Below the pieces are notes generated by a model. It did no database searches, was not told the DNA's origin, and saw nothing but the letters and a program-made list of their open reading frames with translations. Shown one piece after another: positions 22,092-32,645 of a stretch of 64,000 nucleotides of DNA. The stretch covers positions 164,048,124 through 164,112,123 of the forward strand of contig NC_135498.1 of the NCBI RefSeq assembly GCF_052857255.1, read 5' to 3'. A program made the translations under genes and the position numbers. How positions within the stretch are numbered: position 1 is the first letter of the stretch; each line of letters opens with the position of its first letter. This DNA is from Amblyomma americanum. Its lineage: Eukaryota > Arthropoda > Arachnida > Ixodida > Ixodidae.

Positions 22092-23539
22092 ATGTTCCGG
22101 ACGCCCCCTTCAAGTCGCGAAGCCAGCCCTCAGCGCTTCGCACCCAAAGACGAGCCAGCAGCTCAGCGAGCCAGCCGACGTCTCCAGGGAGAGGAGCCTG
22201 AGTTCGGGAAACTGCCGGACCGCACCAGACAGCGAAAAGACGCTGCTACGAGCGCCGCAACCTCGCCGAAGATGTCGACAGCGATCATACTACAGCAGCC
22301 GCGGTTGCCGCCAACTTTCAATGGATCCCTAGGCGAAGACCCTGAATTATGGTTGGATCAATTTGAGCGCGTGGCGTCATTCAACAAGTGGAATAATGCG
22401 GCAAAAATTGCACACGTTTTCTTCTCATTGGATGGCTCCGCACTCACGTGGTACGAAAACTACAAGTCGTCCCTTACGACATGGGAGCTATTCAAGAGAG
22501 AACTATTGACGGTATTCACAAGTGTCGTGAGGAAAGAAAGAGCCGGACGACTCCTCAAGTCCAGGATTCAGCTTCCGAACGACCCCGTACGCGGTTACGT
22601 AGAAGAAATGAAGCGCCTATTTCGCCGCGCCGACCACGGGATGACCGAGGAAAAGAAAGTGGAGTGTTTAATGCCCGGCGTAAAAGAACAACTCTTTGCC
22701 AGCCTCGTCCGCCAGCCGCCAAAAACAGTCAAGGAATTTATGCAAGAAGCCTGCACGATTGAGAACACCCTCGACGTCCGAGCTCGGCAGTACAGCCGCC
22801 CTTCCTCTGCCTGTGCAATCCTTTCGGACACGCCGGCCACCACCAGCGACAGCTTGCGGGAAGTTATCCGCGAAATCGTCCGAGAGGAGCTACGCCGATT
22901 ACTGCCATCCTCCCCACAGCCACAAGCAGCGACTCTGATGGATGTGGTACGGGAAAAAGTGCAACAGGCACTTGGCACCCCGACGGCCACAGAACCCCAG
23001 GCCATGACGTACGCCACTGCAGTAAGGACTGCTCAGCCCCAACGACAACCCTACGTCCTCCCAGAGATGAGCCACTTGTTCGACGAAGCCGACTCCAGCC
23101 CCCGCCGCCAGCCTATGACCGACGCTCAAGCTCCAGGAAATGCGACGCCTGGAGGACTTCCGACAACCAGCCGTTGTGCTTCCATTGCGGTGAGGCCGGC
23201 CATATTCTTCGTCATTGCCCGTACCGACGTATCGGTCTTCGAGGATTTGTTGCTAACGTCCCACGACCAAGCTTCGGACAACGTTCGCGGGAAATTGACG
23301 AGTGCCTGCGTCCAGAGGTGTACACGCCGAACCGCTTTTCGCGCTCACCATCGCCGTCAACCTCGCGCTTTACGTCGCCACGCCGCAGCTACGCATCCGC
23401 GGTACAAGGAAGGTCTTTCAACCCCGTAGGGCAAGCTAAAGAGAGCAGCCTCTGGAGGTTAGGTTGCTCACGAGCGAAACACCGAAGACCCTCCACCGAC
23501 CAAGCACCACGAAAACGCTGCACCCGCGACGCCGCATGA
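22092..23539 (+). pseudogene. Gag polyprotein of gypsy element 2 (frameshifted)
   Basis: Frame 22092-23429 encodes 'NGSLGEDPELWLDQFERVAS', 'AHVFFSLDGSALTWYENYKS' and 'MTEEKKVECLMPGVKEQLFA', matching gag of elements 1 and 3, then coiled-coil-like 'LREVIREIVREELRRLL'. At about 23095-23110 a frameshift moves the reading to another frame (23174-23539), which holds the CCHC knuckle CFHCGEAGHILRHC and an Arg/Ser-rich tail. The gag end has lost the 'SPRREN' form seen in the other two. Confidence 0.82.
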
Positions 23540-23710
23540 TGAGCCGACACTCGCTGCACTGACGCCGCACACAATGAGAACCCGACCACGACGCAAACTG
23601 CCTTGAAAACGACGCTGCCACAAAGAAGAGCTTCGACCACGCGCCCCACCCGCGACTCGCATACGCGACGAAGTCGTGACCCGACGCCGAGAGCACATGC
23701 AATACAAAAG

Positions 23711-24534
23711 CCAGGACCTCCGACTTAGTAGTGACTATCGACGGCCGGAAAGTTACCGCTCTAGTCGACACAGGAGCCGATTACTCGGTGATGAATGGAA
23801 AATTCGCTGCGCAGCTGAGAAAAGTCACAACGGCTTGAAACGGCCCACAAATTCGCACCGCAGAGGGCCACCTCATTACGCCCTAAGGACGATGCACAGC
23901 GCGAGTGACTGTCAAAGGACATACCTATCCTGCGACCCTTGTTGTGCTACCGCAATGCTCCCGCGAAGTTATCTTGGGTATGGATTTCCTTAATAAGCAT
24001 CAGGCTATCATCGACCTCCGATCCAAGCAGATCACGCTTTCGACAGACAAAGCCATCGCTTCAATGAAAACTGGGGAAAATCACGTTGCCCTGAGTGTCC
24101 TGGAGGAAGAAGTGAGCGTCCCACCCCGATCAAGCGTTATTGTGACCGTAGGTGCCACGAAAGGCATTAACGCTGGAGCCATCATCGAGGGGAACATGCA
24201 GTTGCTTCTTGACCGAGGAATCAGCATCGCAAGAGGCATCGCACATTTCCGCAATAGCCAGGCCGAATTACTGATGACTAACTTCAGCAAAGAATACCGG
24301 CACATTAACAGAGGAACGACGATTGCTTTTTTCGACGAAATAACTGACGTACGAGACTCCTTCGCCCTCTCCGACAAATCCGCAGAAGATTCGCCTGACC
24401 AAGAGAACTCGCCCACTTTCGACATTAACCCAGCCCTGCACCGGAACAGACAAGACCAGATCCGCAATCTGCTTCAAAGCTACACAGAGTGTTTTTCGAC
24501 AGCGCCGAAGGTGCGACAGACGCCAATTGCCTAG
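23711..24534 (+). pseudogene. Protease of gypsy element 2 (two or more stops)
   Basis: 'ALVDTGADYSVM' (DTG catalytic motif, about 23764) is followed by a TGA where elements 1 and 3 have Trp (TPW), and by a TAA about 50 bases later. The frame is then open from 23905 with 'VILGMDFLNKHQAIIDL' and the linker 'INPALHRNRQDQIRNLLQSY'. It ends at TAG 24532-24534, in the same frame as the RT that follows. Confidence 0.8.
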
Positions 24535-24588
24535 CATCGCATTATAACGGATCCACACGTCCGACCTCTCCGTCAAAGCCCCTACCGT

Positions 24589-25911
24589 GTGTCACCGCGA
24601 GAACGACAAGCCATCCGGGACCAAGTCGAAGAAATGCTTCACGACGACGTCATCCAGCCTTCAAACAGCCCATGGGCGGCACCGGTTCTTCTAGTGAGAA
24701 AGGAAGACGGCGCACTTCGATTCTGCGTGGATTACCGCCGCTTGAACAACATAACAAAGAAGGACGTCTACCCCCTCCCCCGCATCGATGACACACTGGA
24801 ACGCCTCTGCAACGCCAAATATTTCTCATCTATGAACCTCAAGAGCGGCTACTGGCAAATTGAGGTCGACGAAAGACATCGCGAGAAGACAGCATTCATC
24901 ACGCCGGATGGGCTGTTTGTGTTCAAGGTGATGCCATTTGGTCTCTGTTCCGCACCAGCGACGTTCCAGCGAGTAATGGATACAGTGCCGGCAGGTCCGA
25001 AGTGGCAAATTTGTCTTGTGTATTTAGATGACGTCGTTGTCTTCGCCTCGAACTTTGAAGAGCACCTCAAAAGACTTCGAACAGTACTAGACGCAATCAA
25101 GTCGTGTGGCCTAACCTTGAAAGCACAGAAATGCCACTTTGCCTACGAAGAGCTGCTGTTTCTAGGCCGCATCGTTAACAAGGAAGGCGTACGCCCAGAC
25201 CCGCAGAAAACAGCTGGTATTGAACAGTTTTCACCTCCGGCCGATAAGAAAGCAGTGCGCAGATTTCTCGGACTGTGCGCATATTACCGACGATTTGTGA
25301 AAATCTTTTCCCGCATCGCCAAGCCCCTGACCCAACTGACGAAGGCAGACGTGCCGTTTAAATGGGAAGCGCAGCAAGCAGAAGCCTTCAAGGAACTTCA
25401 GCGTCGTTTACAGTCCCCACCAATCCTTGCGCATATTGATGAAAACGCCGATCCTGAAGTTCCTACCAACGCAAGCAGCGTGGGACCAGGCGCCGTCCTC
25501 GTTCAAAAAAGTGACAGGCTGGAGGAAGTCATCGCATACGCTAGCCGTTCCCTTTCGAAGGCCGAGGCTAACTATTCGACAACTGAGAAGGAATGCCTTG
25601 CCATCATCTGGGCTGCGTCGAAATTCCGCCTCGACCTCTACGGACGGCCGTTCAAGGTGGTCAGCGACCACCACGCGCTCTGCTGGCTTGCCAATTCGAA
25701 GGGCCCCACTGGCCGACTCGCTCGATGGAGTCTGCGTCTCCAGGAGTTTGACGTCACCGTCGTTTACAAGTCCGGATGCAAGCACTCTGACGCCGATTGC
25801 CTCTCACGAGCCCCTGTAGATACACCGCCGCCGGACGACGACGAGGATGCCTTCCTGGGACCCATCAGCCCAGCTCTCTTGCTCAGCAGCAACGCTCGGA
25901 CCCCGACCTAA
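24589..25911 (+). pseudogene. Reverse transcriptase-RNase H of gypsy element 2
   Basis: Copies element RNA into DNA and removes the RNA strand. An open frame of 440 codons runs: '[20 protein letters not shown]' (RT start), '[17 protein letters not shown]' (first catalytic Asp is Asn here: MNL for MDL), '[15 protein letters not shown]', '[12 protein letters not shown]' (YLDD intact) and '[13 protein letters not shown]'. RNase H follows with '[13 protein letters not shown]' (usual TDAS, Asp replaced by Asn), '[10 protein letters not shown]' and '[11 protein letters not shown]'. Two catalytic Asp changes suggest an inactive enzyme. The TAA at 25909 and a poly-C frameshift near 25951-25963 separate it from integrase. 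Confidence 0.87.
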
Positions 25912-25963
25912 AAGGCCTCATCGAGTACCTGGAAGGCAAGGTTTCTTCACCCCCCCCCCCCCG

Positions 25964-27137
25964 CTTCATTCAAACGAGGACTGTCTTCCTTCTGTGTGCA
26001 GAATGAGGTCCTTGTGAAGAAGGACTTTACAGCGAGCAAAACAGCCTGCTTCCTTGCTGTACCTGCTTGTCTCCGCGAAGAAGTTCTACAGGCTTCACAC
26101 GACGAGCCGACAGCTGGACATCTCGGGTTTACTCGCACTCTCCGCCGCATTCAAGACAAGTATTACTGGCCCCGACTGTCTGTCCATGTCGCACACTATG
26201 TGGAAACCTGCCGTGATTTTCAGCGACGAGAGACTCCTCCCACACGACCAGCAGGATTTCTGAACCCCATTGAACCTCCCTCAAGGCCGTTTCAGCAGAT
26301 CGGCATGGACTTGCTTGGCCCTTTTCCAACGTCAACATCTGGAAATAAGTGGATTATCATAGCGACCCACTACCTGACCCGCTACGCCGAGGCGAAAGCC
26401 CTACCGAACGGAACAGCAGCAGAAGTCGCCAAATTTTTCGTGGAGTGCATTCTTCTTCGACACGGCGCCCCCGATGTGCTCATAACGGACAGAGGAACAG
26501 CATTCACGGCGGAACTAACGCAAGCCATCCTGCGCTACAGCCAAACCAGCCACCGGAGGACAACTGCATACCATCCGCAGACCAACGGACTGACCGAGCG
26601 CCTGAACAAAACCATCGCCGACATGCTCGCCATGTATGTCGCTGCCGAACACAAAACCTGTGTGTCACCCTGCCTTACATCGTCTTCGCCTACAACACCG
26701 CAGTGCAGGAGACCACCCAGATTACGCCTTTTAGGCTCGTCCATGGCAGAGAGGCCACGACCACGCTAGACGCCATGCTGCCCAACGTTACAGAAGAAGG
26801 GAACGTCCACGTTGCCGCCAATCTTCAACGCGCAGGAGCTCGAAGGCTTGTCCGATTACGGATCAAAGATCAGCAGCGGTCCGACGCCAGACGCTACAAC
26901 CTACGAAGACTCAACGCGGAATACAAGCCAGGAGACCAAGTCTGGGTGTGGACGCCCATTCGCCGCCGTGGATTGAGTGAAAAGCTTTTTCGCCGCTATT
27001 TCAGCCCTTAAAAAGTTTTTCGTCGGCTAGGTGAACTGGATTATGAAGTCATCCCTGACGCAATGACTACATCGCAGCGACGCCGCGTACGACCAGAAGT
27101 TGTCCATGTAGTCCATCTGAAGCCCTGTTATGCGCGC
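25964..27137 (+). pseudogene. Integrase of gypsy element 2 (frameshift, stop)
   Basis: N-terminal zinc finger 'HDEPTAGHLGFTRTL...YWPRL...CRDFQRR' (the fourth ligand Cys is replaced by Phe). Core: 'FQQIGMDLLGPF' (D), 'VLITDRGTAF' (D), 'NGLTERLNKT' (E), so the DDE triad is intact. A frameshift at about 26660-26680 moves to the frame with 'FAYNTAVQETTQITPF' and the C-terminal 'GDQVWVWTPIRRRGLSEKL'. A TAA at 27009-27011 falls at the Tyr of the GPY/F motif. The frame then continues 'LGELDYEV' and 'VRPEVVHVVHLKPCYAR' to about 27137. Confidence 0.84.
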
Positions 27138-27244
27138 TAAAGGCCGCTGAATTTCCATGCTCTATTTTCGCAAGATCCGTTTTTTCTCTTACTAGTCGGA
27201 TAATTTGTTTTAATGCTTCCAGTCGATGCTTCTTTGAGAGGGGA

Positions 27245-27609
27245 GTAATGCCGCGAATATTTGCGTTCAAATCTGCCGCCACGCCACCTTAACGCTTTCT
27301 TTGCGACGAAAGACGCGACTAGATTTATCTCGATTGATCGCAGCCAGGCAGAGCTGATTCTACGTTGTTCCGGAACGTTCTAGTAAATTTGCACGCTTTA
27401 TCTCGAAAGTGCGCTATCAGCTTTAAATTGAGCACGGCCGACAGCGGCGGGCATTCTGTTCGACGACCGCTGAGCACGCTTATCGCTTCGCCGCCGCCGA
27501 GTGATTCAGTTCATTTTCGGTGCAAGTCAGCCCAATAAACAGTTTTCTTTTAGAAGACCCTTTCGTCCGTCTTCATCGCTGCTTCGACGGCCGTCACCAC
27601 TACGTGACA
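27245..27609 (+). repeat. 3' LTR of gypsy element 2
   Basis: The core 27266-27609 matches the 5' LTR without gaps. Just upstream, TTGAGAGGGGAG (about 27233-27244) is a candidate polypurine tract, which would put the LTR start near 27245. Ends CTACGTGACA. Confidence 0.8.
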
Positions 27610-27640
27610 ATATGATCGAACGTATGTTTCATGTACTATG

Positions 27641-27710
27641 TCAGAGGGTTCACCTTCCTCTTGTTCTGAAAACCGTCTTTCGTCTTATATGTTTTGTCGT
27701 TCATGGAGGC
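27641..27710. repeat. 70 bp dispersed repeat, copy 1
   Basis: Identical to 36075-36144 except for one base (69/70). It starts TCAGAGGGTTCACC and ends CGTTCATGGAGGC. No coding content or known family. Confidence 0.75.
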
Positions 27711-27988
27711 AATTTGTTTCAAACACCATGTCTGCTAAGTACCCGAGCTTGCGACGGCCGCCTCACCGCAGTCTTTTGTTAAAAATTTATTCGGTTACGC
27801 CATTACAGCGGTAGTGCTATACGGCACGTGCATTGGAAGAAATAATATCGCCGGCACAATGTCCATGCTCTCCTTTTTCTGCTCCCTGCCCCCGCGTTCT
27901 CGTCTGTAAACGCACGGTGGCGCGTGACGTACACCTACATAGCCCCCTAACCCACACGCACGCGGCATACCCTAAGTGACGCACTCAC

Positions 27989-28177
27989 CCGTCCGTGTCT
28001 TATGGCGTCCGCTATGACCACTGCTGGGGCGAGGAGCAATGGGTCGCTCGTGGGCGGGATGCGCTGGCTACGGCGTCCGAGGTTGGCCACGAACAAGAGA
28101 AACTCAAACAAGCGGTCCACCAGGCGCATCAGGAGTCCTTCGGCGAATGGGCGCACTTTCGCCATAATGCCGGCCAT
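27989..28177 (-). CDS. FAAH2: Fatty-acid amide hydrolase 2-like, exon 1 with start codon (gene B)
   Basis: Encodes the N-terminus: 63 codons from ATG at 28177. A hydrophobic segment 'LVDRLFEFLLFVANLG' (about residues 19-34) fits the membrane anchor of FAAH2-type amidases. It is followed by the family pattern 'IPPTSDPLLLAPAVVIADAI' (residues 40-59) and 'RHGR', which leads into 'VSSEAV' of exon 2. The donor CGG|GTGAGT at 27988 keeps phase 0. A second in-frame Met at residue 5 is an alternative start; the first is preferred because nothing argues against it. No breaks. The gene runs leftwards from here, with its next exon 20 kb away. Confidence 0.85.
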
Positions 28178-28861
28178 GTCGACTTCTGGTGGGTGAGAAC
28201 GAAGGAATTTTCAGGGGCAGAACACAACACTGCCAGTGTCCTGATTCAGGCGGGCATGAAGCTCTGGGCAGTGAACACCTGACGGGTACGTGAGGAGGAG
28301 ACTGTGCAGAACATATGGAGTCGCAAGGTTCACGAATTCGAAACGGAGAACTTTCCACTCCCCAGTGAAGTGCTCGATGAACCTTGACCATCGGGCGCCA
28401 GTACTGTGTGCGTATTAAAATGGGAGCGGGCGGGTTGGAGCGGGCAGCTGTCTCGGCCGGATGTGTGGCGCCGACGTTCATGTCGTGGCGAGCGAAGCGT
28501 GTGCTTACGTTCAGCAGCCCGGCTATCAGAACATCTGTTGTACGCTGCATAGCATTTGCTATATTTTAACGCGTCAGCGTTAAGGAGCTCGCGTCGCAGA
28601 ATGGCCGGTGTTGGAGTTGGCGTTGTCTGCATTGCAACACGGGAACCTCTGAATAAAAAATATTTTTGAGGTAAGGGGAATCGGCCCCAAACCTTTGAGA
28701 TTGCGAGGCGAACACGCGCAGAATATGCTAAGAAGGCTCTTTAGTTCGAACTGAAAGAAGTGAACCTTGTGTATGTGTTATGGTCTTACTTCCTCAACTG
28801 TCTTTTTTTTAATGTTTTTAGATAAGAACCATTCGAAAAGTTGGGAAACATTTAAGTCACC
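28178..28861 (-). promoter_or_regulatory. Upstream region of FAAH2-like gene B (5' UTR/promoter, unresolved)
   Basis: Sequence immediately 5' of the start codon on the minus strand. It is moderately CpG-rich, with a TTAAAATATA stretch at about 28560 that could act as a TATA-like element. No transcription start can be fixed. The next recognised item upstream is the repeat unit at 28862. Confidence 0.25.
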
Positions 28862-28903
28862 TTACGTGCGTGAAGGCGAAAGCCTTGCTGTCGCCATAAA
28901 TAG

Positions 28904-28970
28904 CCGTCGTGGCAGAGTGGAAGCGTCTCCGTCTCGAACGCCAAAGGGACCGGTTCGATTCCCTGCCTAG
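28904..28970 (+). mobile_element. tRNA-like sequence (SINE head)
   Basis: A box TGGCAGAGTGGA and perfect B box GGTTCGATTCCC lie at about tRNA spacing in a stretch starting GCCGTCG. I could not fold a convincing cloverleaf or name an anticodon, so it is treated as a SINE head rather than a tRNA gene. Confidence 0.55.
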
Positions 28971-29448
28971 ATCCCGTGTTTATTTTATATACAGCGTTGA
29001 TGACGTCACTGGATGGACAGGTGAGGCGGCAGTTTCTGAGGACGCACAAATCCTGCGGCGCCCACTCATTCAAGACGACGTTTATTTCTCGCTCGTAGTG
29101 GTACAAGTATCACTGGGAGAGAGAGGGCGCAGGGAAAAAAGCCGCTTGAATGCAGCTTTAGAGGCACCCTACGCCCACATTGGTGAGGCAACGTATTGCC
29201 TCAGTTGTGCACAAAACAGCTACAAGTGAGGCAGTCGAACAAAACGTAGTCTCGGCATGAATGAAATATTTGCAGTAGCACTATTTAGGATCACAATCAC
29301 AACAAAAAGCATATAAATACTAGAAACAAAAGCATCACAGTATCGAAGTGTACAGCATAAGCAGAATTCCCCCGCGTTATAGTTTTATTAACAGTTCAGA
29401 GAAAGTTCTATTTAAACGTCTAAAAGTTCTAGCTAAGAGAGACAAAGA

Positions 29449-29560
29449 CTGACAAAGCGCAACGGAACTAGGACGAGTAGAAGAAACACGAAACACAGGA
29501 AGCGCCTGTCCTGTGTTTCGTGTGTCTTCTACTCGTCCTAGTTCCGTTGCGCTTTGTCAG
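29449..29560. repeat. Near-perfect 52 bp hairpin
   Basis: Arms 29449-29500 and 29509-29560 are inverted copies with one mismatch, separated by the 8 nt AGCGCCTG. The right arm continues into TCTGTGTCGTAGCAGTATGAACC without pairing. Confidence 0.9.
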
Positions 29561-29698
29561 TCTGTGTCGTAGCAGTATGAACCAACTAGCCCACACCAAG
29601 GTCCTCTAAGAGAGACAATTAGGCTCTAGTTGCTGGATGCAACGGACGCTGGACAGATCCAGGCCGCGAGTATAGGCCATTAAAGGCTTTCGCCTTAA

Positions 29699-31199
29699 AA
29701 CAACCGCGGCGGACCTGCAAACTACACTTCGCAGCCGCACATTACCCACTGAACTATTTTATCGAGCCAAACTATAAGGGCGCAAGCGGCACGTTGTGGT
29801 TCGATTTCACTGTGTGGAACCACGGCAAGAAGGGCTTCCAGTTTTGGGCGTGGTCTCAAACCAAATGCTCATCCTCGAGCATCCTGCCCTTTCGAACGCC
29901 AGGTGTAGAGCGCACGCGAACTTATCATTACAAGGAAATTCAAGCAGTGAACACCCGTACCGGCGCGCGGCTAGAAGGAGACACGCCCGGCGCAGACGAT
30001 GCGAGCCAGCGTAGACCAGATATGCAGCAAACTGATCCCGTGGCCAGGCACAGCCAATGGGTTTGTTACAATGGACGTGGTACTGACAAAAACATGGGCA
30101 CAGCCCTTAAGATGGCGCTCGCGTCTCTTTGAGATTCAAGTGCTAACAGGACTGGTTCCGCATCCCAGGAGAGAGTTTTCCAACTGTATTTATTGATAAG
30201 CGTTGGTGTTTGTGTACTGGTGCGTGCGTGAGTAATACGCTGGCAGCGCTGAAACACGTTGTCGCGGTGTCCTCGTGCCCTCCAAACCAAAAAGTTCCCA
30301 CTTGCCATCACAGTCCGGCGACGAGCATGTGTAAGAGCAATTTAATGGCAAAAGGACCTAGAGCCGCACCAGTGCTTTTGATTTTATTGTGTTCTGGCAG
30401 AACGTTTTGAGATCATCGGCCACTAGGTAAGCTGAATCAAATTCATCACGCAATTAACTTCACCATTGGAAGAAGGTGATGCACAGACCTTCTCCTGGGT
30501 GCAATGAACAGTGCAGTGGCCGAATAACGACCAATGTGAATGCGATATTAAAGCGACAACTTTAGAGTGCAGTTTGACAGAAAAACCGCCATCGTCTCAT
30601 CGGAGGCGTCAAGCAAAGAAACTCGTGTTACACATGGATCTGTGGGATGCCACTGAATAGAATCATGGCATGCAGCATGAATTCAAGGTCGTCGTATGTC
30701 CCAAAACATATCACTTCAAAAAGTAGAAGATGTCCCCTCAAAGAAAATTTCAGTTTTCCAGTGGCGGTGGCCACTGGAGACCCCCCCCCCCCTCGCGACC
30801 TGATGTACACCGGTCCTCCAAGAGATAACGCACGACGAGCATTAAGTGCGCGCCGCCTTAGTTTCATATGTGAGTGCGGAACCTGCGTCGAAAAGTACAA
30901 TGTTCATGTCTTCGAACTGACATGCAAACAAGACAGTAGGGCGCTGAAGGCGCCCATTAAACCTACCGCGTCATATACTTAATGCTGAGCTTAGGTGTAC
31001 TCCGAATTTTGCATGCAGCAATAACTTAGACGTAGGGCAGCCGCCTCGCGTGCAATAGGGCCGGGGTTGGAATGCCAATACTGGATTAAGAAAAAAACGC
31101 ATGTCGACAGACATGCACAACCATGCATGAAGTGAGGACTGATTTCGATGACAAGAACCGACAACGCAGTCCTCACCAGAAGAGGACTTCGCCACCCTG
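29699..31199. other. No gene recognised; one possible SINE scrap
   Basis: Open frames at 29794-30132 and 30647-30982 have no recognisable domains. About 31030-31080 (AGCCGCCTCGCGTGCAATAGGGCCGGGGTTGGAATGCC in part) looks like a tRNA-derived SINE head with a degraded B box. A C run is at 30781-30792. Confidence 0.35.
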
Positions 31200-31965
31200 G
31201 TATAGAACTTGGCCACAACCTCCTATATGAATAAGATCTGTTGAAATACGAAGGAGGAATTTTGCTAGGAAAACTAGCCTCCCTGTATGCGCAAGGCCTT
31301 TTCAACTCGAGCGCACCAGAAGTGTACCACAATAACAGACCGATCAGCTTAGTGTCGGTAGCATATAAGGTTTTTAATATGAAATCGCTAATAGAATCAG
31401 GACCACGTTGACTCCAATCAACCATATAACTAGGCATGCTTTCATAAAGGGTGCACTACAATAGACCGTATTCAAACTGTCAATCACGTGACAGAGAAAT
31501 GCTCAGAGCATAAGAAACCCTACTCATATCCTATTTATCCTATTAACTGTACCTTACTCGAACACACCAAATGCGCACAAATGTGAAGGCTAACGAAAAT
31601 GGTTCAGTTTAAGTTAAAGACTGCGCGGCGAGCCGAGCTGTGGGAAGAAACATTATTGGCGTAGCGTTAAGAGTCACTAAGAGGGCAGAGTGAGCCAATG
31701 ATCAAACACAAGATAATTACATCTTAGTCGAAATTGACAGAAAGAAATTGGCTCAGACAGGGCATCTAATCCGAAAGCAAGATAACTGCTGGTCTTTAAG
31801 GGAACGGACCGAATTCCAAGATAAGGGAATTGTCGCAGGGGGCGTCAGAAATTTAGGCTGGCGGATGACATTAAGAAGTTTGCGGGGATAGGGTGGCCGC
31901 AGCTGGCACATGATAGGGTTAATTGGATAGATAAGGGAGAGGCCTTTGTCCTGCAGTAGGCTTTA
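31200..31965 (+). mobile_element. Decayed RTE-type LINE fragment (plus)
   Basis: The RT motif 'NNRPISLVSVAYKVFN' (about 31330-31378) and, after frameshifts, remains of 'TIDRIQTVNHVTEKCSEHKK' (about 31460-31520) are typical of RTE reverse transcriptases. A 3' end about 31840-31965 gives 'RLADDIKKFAGIGWPQLAHD' and 'RVNWIDKGEAFVLQ', the RTE C-terminal signature also seen in minus copies at 50.8 and 54.3 kb. Internally deleted and full of stops. Confidence 0.65.
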
Positions 31966-32015
31966 TGGCGACCGAGTGAGAAAGCTACGGCTACTACCGA
32001 AAGCAGAAGTTTCGA

Positions 32016-32185
32016 CAGCCGTCGCCCTAGCTCAGTTTGTAGAGCACCAGACACAAAATTCGGAGGCCGTGTCTTCGGATTCCGTCGGTGGCATGTGTTG
32101 GGTTTTTTCTTATCTTTTAAATAATTACCCTAGTAATCTTTCATTGATGAACAACACAAATTATTTAAAATATTCCTCAATGGCA
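32016..32185 (+). mobile_element. tRNA-derived SINE, copy A
   Basis: Head GTCGCCCTAGCTCAGTTTGT with A box, then a degraded B box (TCTTCGGATTCCGT). The AT-rich body (AATAATTACCCTAGTAATCT...ATTGATGAACAACAC) recurs in copy B about 0.46 kb further on. Confidence 0.6.
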
Positions 32186-32439
32186 TTTGGTTTCGGTCAC
32201 TGTTGGCTTGCGTCATGTATGTCAGAACAAGCCTCTCCATTCCCTTCCCGTGTCTGCTCAATATCTAATGAAGGTCTTGATTCTGTGAGTGTTCATGCCA
32301 ATGGAAGCATAAAGGGGTTCTCGCACAGCTTCCCCCCTCACGATTCGATCACTTTCCTACGCGACGCTCGCGGTAGTATACGACGTACTACGTCTGCCGC
32401 TATGGACGAGAGTGGCGGTGAAGAACACTCCCGGGATTC

Positions 32440-32645
32440 AGTTACATTACGCGAATGCCCCGGAAAGAAGAATGGACAACCGTCGTTGTACCTCAGACGT
32501 GAAATTTGGAGGTCGTCGGTTCCGATCCCACCTGCGGCCTACGGTTCTCTTTTCTGCTTTCTAATGAGTTCTCTTTAAATTAATTACCCTATTTATCTCC
32601 AATTAATGAAAACCACGAATTAATTTTAACAACTCCTCTAGGCCC
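32440..32645 (+). mobile_element. tRNA-derived SINE, copy B
   Basis: The B-box-like GGTTCCGATCCCACC (about 32519) is followed by the same AT-rich body as copy A (TTAATTACCCTATTTATCTC...AATTAATGAAAACCACG). Head less clear than in copy A. Confidence 0.5.

Larger units (their letters stand above)
21690..27609 (+). mobile_element. Ty3/gypsy element 2, nearly full length with both LTRs
   Basis: Layout: 5' LTR, PBS, gag with knuckle, protease, RT, RNase H, integrase, 3' LTR; about 5.9 kb. The order PR-RT-RH-IN is diagnostic for Ty3/gypsy. The LTR cores (21721-22064 and 27266-27609, 344 bp each, no length difference) show about 19 differences by eye, roughly 5-6%, so it is not a recent insertion. 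Gag and pol carry several frameshifts and stops. It lies inside intron 1 of FAAH2-like gene B, in the opposite orientation. Confidence 0.88.
7894..27988 (-). other. Intron 1 of FAAH2-like gene B (~20.1 kb)
   Basis: Bounded by the donor CGG|GTGAGT at 27988-27983 and the acceptor GCGCAG at 7895-7894, both on the minus strand; the phases match exactly. It is filled with mobile DNA, described separately. The long LTR elements in it (gypsy element 1, element 2 and the 8.5 kb gypsy 3' end) all read on the plus strand, opposite to the host gene. The intron call rests on joining two exons by homology, not on transcript data. Confidence 0.75.
28862..29698. repeat. Composite non-autonomous repeat with inverted ends, tRNA-like unit and hairpin
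   Basis: The left end has AAGGCGAAAGCCTT (about 28872) and the right end AAAGGCTTTCGCCTTAA (about 29682), inverted relative to each other. Between them lie a tRNA-like promoter (28904-28970) and a long near-perfect hairpin (29449-29560). Whether these form one element or a cluster is inference. Confidence 0.45.

Noticed and set aside
28904..28970. Functional tRNA gene
   Set aside because: A and B boxes are present but no convincing cloverleaf or anticodon stem; better explained as a SINE head.
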